Shown one piece after another: positions 36,018 to 48,000 of a stretch of 64,000 nt of DNA. The notes beneath the pieces were generated by a model. It was given only the letters and a program-made list of their open reading frames with translations, ran no database searches and was not told the DNA's origin. The stretch comes from Nematostella vectensis (lineage: Eukaryota; Cnidaria; Anthozoa; Actiniaria; Edwardsiidae). Position numbers and translations under genes: made by a program. The stretch's first letter is position 1. Each line of letters begins with the position of its first letter. The DNA is taken from positions 9,735,387 to 9,799,386 of the forward strand of contig NC_064034.1 of NCBI RefSeq assembly GCF_932526225.1. Reading direction: 5' to 3'.

Positions 36018-39000
36018 ATGCCTCTTTCAACTTCGGAGAGCTACGTTTGGGCCAGCGAGTCCTTGAGAGATATAACTGAGGTTAGTACATCTTAATAAAC
36101 TCCCAATACCTATATACGGATACTCGGCTAACGGCTCGTTAATGGAAGTTTCTCAGCGTAGGCAAATACGAGGCCAACCGGTGAGATTCCTTCGAGATTG
36201 TTTACATTACTCGGCGAGTGAATCCCTCGAAATTCTCTCTTTATTATTCACATAATTTCCCTATGGTTCAAAGCCTTGTATTACATTATGCCATCACTAA
36301 TAGCCTTGCAGTTTGTTTGTGCGGGTTTGTAGTCCGTAATGGCGCATACTTTGCCTAACACTCCGTACATTTATCGCTCTGCTACGGTAGTGCTCGGAGT
36401 TCTGAAATCTGTTTCCTAATCAACGCTCAAGCCAGCTATCTATATCCGCGCTTGGCCTGCGGAATCTGCATTCTATCTGGGAGGTCGTGTATTATAAAGC
36501 CCTTCAATATTTCATCTTTGCTTGTCAGACTACCGATAGAGAAGGTGGTACATTGCAGGCGGTATTGACGCTTGCTACAAGTAATCATTCACGCTCGAGA
36601 CCCCTCGTACAGACATCACACCTCGTTCTCCTAATCGCTTCTGCGTAACCATCTTATGTGGTTTCCTCAGAACTCGTGTAACCGCCACGGGCTTTTAGAA
36701 AGAAGGGGGAGACAGAGATAGACAGGGCTCGAGTTTCAGTTCGAAATAAAAAATGCTTGCTGGAATGTTGGCTTTGAGGTTATGTTCATTGTACAGAGTC
36801 AAATGTCCTATGTTACAATTTAATTTAGACCCCATGTTAAACGTGTCGTAATGGAGTTTTATATCTCAAAATGTGATCTTCATGTACCGGCCGTCGTGGC
36901 TCGTATTTGCTATAGCGGAACCCAATACTTTGTAACGCTGTTTACAAATGCCACTGGCTTACGTTCAGGCGAATGTTCCTTCTTATTAAACGATGTTCTC
37001 TCTGGGCATGAATTGTAAATGGTTTGCACGGGTCATCATTTCAAGTGCATGTTATATTACCTCGCCCTTTCCTGTATTTAAACACTAGAGAAATGCGATT
37101 TGAAAATTGTACAGCAACAAGCATGCACTTTATTGGTGGTCCACACGTGTTCGGTTGTTGTTTGAGCAAATGGTGCTATTTAGCTTCCAAGTTAGGACAA
37201 ACACGAGTCCATAAAGATTAGTACTAACTAAATATGTACCAAGGCACTATCTTCATTTAGTGAAGACTTTCCCAGATGACGTTGTCTTATTTGTGTTAAA
37301 ATAACCATCAACAGGATCTCCAGCACGCGTCTATTTTCGTCGGAATGTTGTTCTGAGGTTCTCTAGCACCATTTAAAATTTACTTACTCAAATTTTGCGG
37401 CGCGTTGCGTTTCCGCGCGCAACAAACCCTTTTAACATTTGTATTTACGACTATTAAATGTATGTTTTCTTTCTCGTGTTCCCAGGGTCGCGCCAAAGGG
37501 AATCGTTTAGCACTAGTTGTTCGCGCTCGCGTCCAACTTCTCCTCTTCACTATAGGCTGTAATGCTCAGAAGCACTGCGGAAAAGTCGTGTTGTTGGGAA
37601 TCGTTGCGATGTGCGTGTGTGGGATAGGCCTGGACCGCATTCAGATGGAGACAAATGCCGAAAAACTCTGGGTTGAAGGTGAGTGATCTTCGAAACCCGG
37701 GACTCCATTTGCTTCCAGTCTCCGTTTGTTTTCTCGGGAAATAAAAGTCACCAGCGGTGTTTGTGTTTGGCACTCGGAGAGCCTTAGTAGGTGTTATTCT
37801 TTGGGTAGGATTTCATCTAGACGTGCCGCCATAAATCGCCTCATATCATCGACCGTGGATAATGCTTACTGTAAAAGCAAACTTAGTCTTAATGCAATTC
37901 CTTAAGACTTAAGTGAAATCACAGCTTTGTATTTTGAGTACTTTTAAGCAAATTTTAGAATCAGAGTTCTCTGTTTGGACCTAGTGCAAAGCTCGTAGTT
38001 CAAAACGCTTGCGTTTCTGCTTCGTCGACGTCGGTCATCTCGTTTCGTGTTTCGGTAAATTCACCAGATTAGAGATATAAATGTTTCGCTAACTGAAGAT
38101 CATTTGTCTCCTCGCGCGATAAAAACATTCTCTAATTGAATTTGAACGATTGACAATAAGTTATTTTAGCAATTTCGTCTTTTTGAAACAATGTTAAAAA
38201 TCCGTATCATTCGTTTGTTTTTAACTGGTAATAATTCGCATTATGATTTCTCGGCGTACATGTTATTCTGGGTTAGGATTTCCTGATTACAAAGACTAAA
38301 AGCAAGTACTGTTTTCACAAATACATTTTCACTGCAAGACATCTCGTCCTCCCGAGATTACTATTTCACAACTACTACGAGCTTGACTTTTCAAATAAAA
38401 CCTTAATGTGCTTTTACACTTTAGATTTCTTGCCCGATTAAAATCACCATTACGAACAGTATTCTGCGATACATGGCGCCGAAAAAAGTTGTTTGGGATT
38501 TGGTTATCGTGCCATCAATTTGTTAATATACTTTTAGCGGGGCTACTCAAAGAGAACTAGATCAAAGGTCCTTCAGTCCAAATGGGCAAAATCGATACAC
38601 CATCAATGTTTGCCTGTCTCTTTGCTATCTCTGCTCTAAACAATTACGAGTTTAATTAACACTATGCAGCTAATGGCTTTAGACTATGCACATATAATGT
38701 TCCATTTCAAATTATTGCTACTTGACAGATTTTTGTTATTTGAGTAATTACTAGCCAAGTTAGTATTTGTTATTGGCTTTAATTATACTTGCAAGATTTT
38801 CTTTTCTTTTAGCTCTGAAATAGGAATAGACATTTTCAAATTTTTCATCCGTGTTTTGTTTTTACAGAAGGCTTATAATAAATTCCTACTTATTTTTTTT
38901 AATTCAAAAATATGCAGTTTGGGATACATTAAAAGTGTCAAGGGGGATGACCCTAGCCTTTATTGAATCTGATATGCAGGCATAGGAAGACCTAAGGATT

Positions 39001-42000
39001 GTGTTACTAGTTGTATGCAGTCAGTAAAACCATACCCTTCATCTTTTTCTGGCTATAGATCAGTGCTGACTGTCCCTCCCCTTATCAGAGCAATCCATTT
39101 AGGGAATACCTAGTCTAAGTGCTCAGTCCATTTGAAAGGTTTTTTTCCCACCCAATGCCTTTCAGTTCTGCCCAAAATGTTAGATTCCAGTTTCCTTACC
39201 ATTATAGTATTAAGGTAGACCATTGTATGATAGTTTGATCCTGCAAATTGGTTGTTCCCTTTAGTTCAGCATTCATGTATTGTCTGCGGCACCATCTGAT
39301 GTTTGTAGCTACAGGGAATAATCACCTTTACAGGCACATGTTGACACTCATTGTACCCTGATTAATTGCCAGTGTTTCATTTTAACATGAAGTTCAAAGT
39401 TCAGGAAATCTCTAGAACACTTTACATTACACATAACTCATGCTTTACAGTTTAATTTTCTAAGTACATTATTTGTTAGGAGTTAAATTCATTAATGCTC
39501 TTTTTTCAATCTCCGGTGGAATTGTGTCACATCAAAGTGTTTCAACATAAAACAAGTTAAAAACAAAACTGTTACATCAAGAGTAGTTATTTTTCAATAG
39601 TTAACATCATTTCATCTCTCTATGCATTTTTGCTTTCTTAATTTTTCGGCCTTTGAGGATTATAAGCAATTGTAATATTATTTGTGTGAAGGGATGCATG
39701 TAGAAATGTATACATTAGACTCTGGAAACTCTGCTATTCTTAGCAGCCTGTTAGGGAAGGCAGAGGTTAGGGTGAAATAATGTGTATTTTCAATGTGTGC
39801 CCATATCTCCTTTCTTTTTAACAGCTGGTGGCAGACTAGAAGAGGAACTAGCCTACACCAAAGGTGCCTTGGGGGAGGGGTTTGGAGCATCACAGGAGCT
39901 GATAATCCAAACCCCTAACATTGAAGGGACTAATATCCTTACTCCAAATGCACTGTTACTTCACCTAGAGGCTGTACGGAAAGCCACTAAAGTCACAGTT
40001 ACTATTGACAACAAGTAAGTTGTTACTTGGTATTTGTCAGATTTTACAGACACCATTCTTTTAGGTGCAGAAATGAGTTATGTCACAAGTCCTCCTTTCA
40101 ATGATGCCAACATGCAATCAATCAAATTAGCAGACTTGAATGTTGGGGTTGACATGGGAACACCTCGGCCCATCAGCGGCCAAACAGTTATATTTTTTTA
40201 CTGATTTGTCGAATTTTTCCAAACCTGCACAACCCCTCACCGAAAATCTATCACATTTTTGCACTAGGTAGATTGCTACCCTTCTAGTCCCTGTTTAAAC
40301 CAGTGAACTAGGTCTAAAAATAACAAAATGTAGTGTATCTCCTCAATACTACTCTAACTATACTGTCTTATTGTTTAGGAAATGGACTCTTAAAGAACTC
40401 TGCTATGCACCCAATCTTCCTGAGATAGAAAACAAAGCACTAAGACCAGTAAGCATTGAATTCTTTTATACCTTACTCCATCTCTCTGTACTTAACTTTT
40501 TTCATATAAAACCTTCTCTACAGAATAAAGAATGACTTAAACCTGTTTGCTGTCACCTCACCGACATACACGTATCTAGAGGGAATGGTGACTGCTTATT
40601 TTTTAATAAGTTTGGTGTAAAAGAACATAAGCAAATATATGGAAATCAAGATTACCCATAGTCTATCCCTTTTATTGAAATCTCTACTGCAGCCTTCTCT
40701 CCCCTCAGCTCGGCACATTGCCACCTTTCACTATGGAAACCAAATATTTTAACTCCATCAAATCAACCAATACATGTATTTAATAGTCTACAACAGGATT
40801 GCTATGACATGTTCTGATAGCATGGTTTTCATGTGATCATAGATATTTGATCTGCTGGTTCCTTGCGCCATCATTTCACCATTGGACTGCTTCTGGGAAG
40901 GTGCAAAGATTCATGGTCCAGAAAAGAACATTTCTTTCACGTAAGTTGTTACACTAGCAAAGGCTAAACTTTATAATGGTGGGCAATATTTCTTTGACAT
41001 TTATATTTTTATTGTAGGCCTGAGAAGAAGCTTCTAAAGTGGACAACTTTGAATCCGATTGGCTTGCTAGACTTGCTAAAAATTGGCCTGGACATTTTCC
41101 ATAACAGAGAATATGAGACAATTCGTACCATGTTTAAAGAGGTCAGTCTTTGCTTAACTATTTTATCTATAGCCCTGCATCACAGGCGTGCACCCAAGAT
41201 TTGCCGAGAGGGGTGCACTGTCATAGGTATCATATGGAAAGAGGATGGAACATATTTCACAATTCTTTAATTGGAAGTGACCCAATTTTTGCAGCCAACA
41301 GAAGGGGGGGGGGGGGGGTTGCGTGTGTCCTAACCACCCATCTGGTTAAGCACCTATATATGTCCAGACAATAGTGCATAATATGTGCATAATGTCATGT
41401 TGTCTATCTGTAATATTACTTCAGGCTGGAATTACGAGCGGGTACACAGAAAAGCCATGCCTCAATCCAAATGACCGAGAGTGTCCGCGAACAGCTCCTA
41501 ACTATAGATCAAAAGAGGTATAGTAGATGACTGCATTATTGCTGTCAATGAAAGGAATAGCCACTCATTATGCAGGATATGGTTGAAATAATAATACTCC
41601 TTATGGGGGACTTCCTTATTGTTCCCACGTTAGCTCAAGGGGAAGGGAAAGAACCCCAAGGAAAGAAATAAAAATGATACATGTTCAAAATCATGCAATT
41701 TATGTTGATTACCTTTCTTAGGCATTGGATATTGGTGCCTCCATAACAGATGGCTGCACTGGCTTTGCAGCCAAATACATGAAATGGCCTGAGGAGCTGA
41801 TTGCTGGTGGAGTGAAGAAGAATCGCTCTGGGACTATAAGAAGGTAAGGCTCTCCCCTTTTATGCAGATTTACAGCACTGCAGATAAAGAATCCTTGAAT
41901 GTTGGGTAATTTTGCCCCACCCCCATTCCGAAGACTTTCTGAGAACCCTTGCCTAGTTACCTGATACACAGGCAAGCCACCAGAACACTACATCGCTAAC

Positions 42001-45000
42001 CGAAGCATTCTAGAGTATTTAATCTTACCTAAGTACTATGTGTCTCCTTCCCAGTGCTGGGGCCCTTCAGAGTATCATTCTCCTGATGGGACCACAGAAC
42101 ATGCAGAGGTATTACCAGGACAATGATGGTCAAGATCTTAGTACTGAGAAAGCGACACAGATCTTAGAGGCGTGGCAACGACAGTTCTCCAAGGTATGCT
42201 GGAATTGTCCGCTAACGGTAAATGTGCATACTTTCTATGTACAAGGGTGATTTTATACAGCATTAGTTGATTGTCCATTGTGTTCAACATTCATTTTTTT
42301 TAATTTTGTGATTTTTTAGCATGCAATGTCAAATGAGTATCTTCCATAAAATCAGGACCGTAGCAGGAGGTGGGGCACTGGGGGCACTTGCCCCCCCCCC
42401 CCTCCCCCCAATATTTAAAGAAAAATTATAAGGAAATGACCAGTAGAAGCGTGGCTGTGCCCCCAAATATTTTCATAATGTTTCTGTATTGTGCCCCCTC
42501 CCCCCCCCCCCCCCCAATCATATGTGACCTGCTACGGCCCTGATAATTGATGTTTTCTTGGAAATCCTTCCAATATCTGTTTGGGTTAAAACATGATCAT
42601 GATACCTGTTTCCTGAAAGTAAGTAATTTCAGGTGTAATGCTTCTTTGATTTTGTGATGAAGGTGATGAATGCTGAGAGCAGTAGGGTCACGGATGAAGA
42701 CTCCACTGTCCTGGCCTTCACCTCTACTGCCTTCAATGACCTACTGAAGGATTTCTCCAAGTCAAGCACTGTGCAGCTAGCCATAGGCTATATTATAATG
42801 GTAAGTATAGCCAATTACAGACATACTTCAAGAAACAGGGACAACATAGAGCAAGCTAGGTTTGTGGCAAAAACTATATGTAATATTGCTATAATTATTA
42901 TTAACCTCTGCCATGACCCTCACTATAAAGATTATTCTCGCCATAAAGAGTTGTATCCTGATGTACAGGTACCTTTTTATCATCTTGTGTATGTTTTGTC
43001 TTGTTAGGTATTGTATGCTGGCTGGTCTTTGAAGCGGTGGACGAATGGGGTTCAGTCCCATGGGGGTCTGGGTGTGGCCGGGGTGATACTGGTCACCCTA
43101 TCTGTGGTGGCGGGAATGGGGTTATGCTCCTTTTGTGGGATTGCTTTTAATGCCGCCTCAACACAGGTAAGCCCTTTCAAACGTTGCACTGTTTGGTATC
43201 ATGTACCATGTATTATGTATACCTCTCTTGAAATCCATGCGTACTGCAGGTCTTGAGTCCACTTTTGATATCTCTCTTTTATTGTCTTTGCTCTGCTCTT
43301 TTGGTTTCTTAGTCATAATTCTGTTATTTCATGCTCTAGCATTTTACTTAGCCCCAAACAAAATATATTCTTGTGTAACACTCTTATGTATCTCTGCCTG
43401 CCTGCAATGTTAGTCCTTGTGTAACCCACATATTTTTCTCCCTACAGTGGTAGTTCTTGTGTAACACCCTTGTTTTTCTTGCCCAGGTCCTGCCCTTCCT
43501 GGCCCTAGGTCTTGGAGTGGACGACATGTTCCTGATAGCGCATACCTATGCTGCCATGAGCGATATCCACCCATCGGTGAGTAGATCTATTTTATATCAC
43601 ATCCTTTTGTTAGAAGTTTGAATATTTCATTTTGTTATCAGCTGTACAGACAAATTATCTGATGAAATTACTAAATAACTATTTTAAAACAAGGTTTTAA
43701 AGCTATACACCCATTTCAATAAAATTCATATAAAATATTGCAAAAGGAATCCCAAATCAGTGGCTGGAAATGGATGCTTTCTTACACCTGGTACTTCTTT
43801 GCTTGGATGACAAAATGGTGGCTGACCTTGCACGCTTGTTTTCATTCTAAGGACCAAGTTGGCTATGCCCTGGGTAGCGCTGGTGTCAGTGTTCTTCTGA
43901 CCTCGTTCAACAACATGGTGGCCTTCCTTATGGCTGCTATCATCCCCATCCCGGCACTGCGAGCCTTCTCTATACAGGTAGAACTATCTTTAACTCTCAG
44001 GTTACAAATTGCTAATACACACTTGCAAGCGATAGTTTTGAAAGAGGATGAAATTTTTGAGTTGGGATTTTGTGAAAAAGATGAATTCTCAAGTTAGGGG
44101 TTGGGTGGCTCGCATTCATGCAGGCTGTGTGCTCATTGTTTCTCCCGTTTTGCAGGCTGCTGTGATTGTAGTGTTCAATTACCTCGCGGTGACTATCGTC
44201 TTTCCCGCCATGATCGCCATTGACGTGAAGCGCAAACAGGACCAGCGATACGACCTCCTCTGCTGTTTCTCCAAGTAAGTACTCTCCAAAGATACACTAG
44301 CATCAAGTCATGGGGCCTCTTTCTCTGTTCGATCTCCCATGTTTCTCGCGTCTGTTTGGGTAATTTAGGGACATGTGAACAGCATGCAGCAAGGCTAATC
44401 AAAAACGCATTGCTTGTATGACTTAAGAGGGTTAAACACACGCATTGCTCGTGTGACTTGAGGGGGTTAAACGCACGCATTGCTCGTGTGACTTGAGGGG
44501 GTTAAACGCACGCATTGCTCGTGTGACTTGAGGGGGTTAAACACGCACCTTGCTCGTGTGACTAAAGGGGGTTAAACACACGCATTGCTTGTGTGACTTA
44601 AGGGGGTTAAATACACGCCTTGCTCGTGTGACTTTAGGGCGTTGAATACACGTCTTGCTCCTGTGACTAATGGGGGTTAAACACACGCATTGCTCGTGTG
44701 ACTTGAGGGGATTAAACACACACCTTGCTCGTGTGACTAAAGGGGGTTAAACACACGCATTGCCCGTGTGACTTGAGGGGGTTAAACACGCACCTTGCTC
44801 GTGTGACTAAAGGGGGTTAAACACACGCATTGATTGTGTGACTTAAGGGGGTTAAATACACGCCTTGCTCGTGTGACTTTAGGGCGTTGAATACACGTCT
44901 TGCTCCTGTGACTAATGGGGGTTAAACACACGCATTGCTCGTGTGACTTGAGGGGGTTAAACACACACCTTGCTCGTGTTACTAAAGGGGGTTAAACATA

Positions 45001-48000
45001 CACCTTGCTCGTGTGACTTGAGGGGGTTAAACACACGCATCGCTTGTGTGACTTGAGGGGGTTAAACACACGCATTGCTCGTGTGACTTGAGGGGGTTAA
45101 ACACACACCTTGCTCGTGTGACTAAAGGGGGTTAAACACACACCTTGCTCGTGTGACTTGAGGGGGTTAAACACGCGCATCGCTTGTGTGACTTGAGGGG
45201 GTTAAACACACGCATTGCTCGTGTGAATAAAGGGGGTTAAACACACGCATTGCTTGTGTGACTTAAGGGGGTTGAATACACGCCTTGCTCGTGTGACTTT
45301 AGGGCGTTGAATACACGTCTTGCTCGTGTGACTTAAGGGGGTTAAATTTAAGGACACACGCAAAAAAAATCTGTAAACCGTAATCCTTTATTCGAATGAT
45401 AATCGATTTTGTAAAGTATACCACCAGATGTGAAAAAGACCACTGATAGGCTTTTCGCTGTAGGACTGTCCCGCAAAGGATCTCGGTCACACCCGACCTA
45501 TCTACAGACACAGGCGTAGTCGTGCGTAGGTACAACAACTCGTGCAGCTCCCTCAGCTCTCAGAACTCCACAGCAGCTCAACCCCCGTATATAGGGGCCT
45601 CTCAGCTTCCTAGTATAGGGGCGGTGGTGACGGCTAATGGGACAATCTCCCTACCTGGGGCCGTCACTGTGCACGCCGCTGCCTTTGCCGAGCTAGGCCC
45701 CAAGACCGTTTACAACACGTTATTACCGCTATCGGTTTCTGAACTCAATAACCAGACAACCCAGAGCATGGTTATTACAGGCAACAACCGCGAGGGGCAA
45801 TTTACGCTAGGGGCCTACGGCGGCCGACGGAACTACGGCAATAATGCGCTCGAGTTTGAGCCTTCTAGAGACAATATCTCAGAGATTGATCTGGGTTCGG
45901 GTAATGACAGAGGGAAGAGACAGTCATCTGGAAACAAAGACGTTAACCAGAACTCTAGCACTACCGATGGCAAATCGAACAGCCGAGGATCGCCGAGTGG
46001 GTCTAGGGCGGCGTTTGAGAAGAAGTCGTCGAGATGCGAAAGGAAGCATGGAAGATGGCATTGGCTGAAGCATTTGTCGTTAGAGCACTTTGCTGATCAT
46101 TACTACGGGCCGTGCCTTCAGAAGAACTCAACCAAGGTAACTATAGTGGCAACAATAACGGCAAAACTAACGGGTGTATGCGATAGAAGATGTTGGTATT
46201 GTCAGTAGAGGCAGGCTAGGTGACTACGGCTAAACTGAGCTGAAAACGTGCGATGTTGGGTGCGGCTGTCTACGATGTGTCTTATGTGTTCATCAGATCC
46301 TTGTGCTGATTATTCTCTGACGGGTTTTGTGTGTTCTAGATCCTTGTGCTGTTCATGTTCGCCGCCATGTTTGGTGCAGGGGTCTATGGCTGTATGCTAG
46401 TCCGTGACGGCCTTGATCTGATGGACGTCGTACCCCGTAACACGACCGAGCACAAGTTTGTGGACGCCCAATCCAAATACTTCTCATACTACATTATGTA
46501 CGCCGTCACCAAGGAATATGACTATCCCAATGGACAGAAGCTCATGTACAAGTACCATGAGGCCTTTAGCCGGGTATGTACCTAACATCAGGACAGGTCA
46601 CGATAGCTAGTAACTGGAGCTCATGTCACGCCATGTTGTGTCACGAAAGCTAGTGAAGGGAGCTCATGTTACGCCATGTCATGTCACGATAGCTAGTGAC
46701 GGTAGTTCATATCACATCATGTCATGTCACGATAGCTAGTGACGGTAGTTCATATCACACCATGTTATGTCACGCCACGTCACACTTAGCTACTGATGGT
46801 TGTTCATGTCACACCTTGATATGTCACGCTGTGTTTTGTCAAATTAGTTTAAGTCTCTAAATCTCGTATCCTTGCCGGCAAGCGTTACCTAACTTGCCTA
46901 CTCAACTCGCTGTTTCTCTGTTTGTGCTTTTGACTAATTGGATGTTTTATCCTCAGGTGAGAAACATAATCAAGTCTCCAGATATCAAGACCCAGCCGTT
47001 CTGGTTGATTTATTTTCGCGATTGGTTAAAGGGTAAGTTCTTTACTAAAGACTGAAGAAAAAACTACGGTTGCGCGTTCAGTAATTTAGCGCATGTTGTT
47101 TAATTAGATACACAAGATTTTCTCAGCATTAATCTATTCTGATCTCGAATCCGCCGCATTTTCAGACATGCAGCAAGCATTTGACTCTGACTGGTCCACT
47201 GGATGTGTAACGTACGAGGGGTGGCGCGAGAACGCTAGTGATTATGGTATCCTCGGCTACAAGCTCCTCTCCCAGACCGGAAACCCGGACATGCCCATCA
47301 ACCGGACACAGGTGCGGTCCATCCGACTTGTGGATGAGTCTGGAATTATCCGACCAGCTAGCTTCTACAATTATCTAACTGCGTGGATGAATGTTGATAC
47401 TATGGGGTACACTGCTTCACAGGTAACCATGGAAATGTCACCTTATTTCTTAGGTTTGGACGTTTAACTTATTACTTATGCATCCTATTTTAGGCTTTTA
47501 TCAAACCGGAAGCCGTAAACTGGTACAACCTGCGTGACGTCCGGGAACAACATTCTATGCGCAGTAAGTACCCTTCCCCTTACTGCATACACCCTATATC
47601 CCGGCAAAAGGGAGACTTGTTTGTCGATCTACTCCATAACACTGAAATAAATCACGACGTTTTGTTGTCACTCCACAGTGGAAGCAGCGAAGCCGATTAC
47701 ATTCGCCCAACTGCCGTTTGACTTGTTTCATCTAAAAACAACAGAAGATATCGTCCAAACAATCAAGGTAGGTGAGGGCAGGAATGAAGAGGGTGAGAGG
47801 GGCGTGGCAAGGGGGTGCTTGTCCCTCATATGAATGAATGCAAATGATACACAACGTTATATTTTTCCTCAAAGTAAGCTTTGTACTGGACTGTTTTTAT
47901 TCAGGAATTACTTATTTACAAAAAGCAGTCATGCCTGACTCTTCCTGACGACCAATCAGTCACTTCGTCACATGACACACACAAAACTCAACTATTGTTA

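Noticed and set aside
44537..44964. Two near-identical 60-codon minus-strand frames
   Set aside because: They are by-products of the 245-bp higher-order repeat in a Patched intron.
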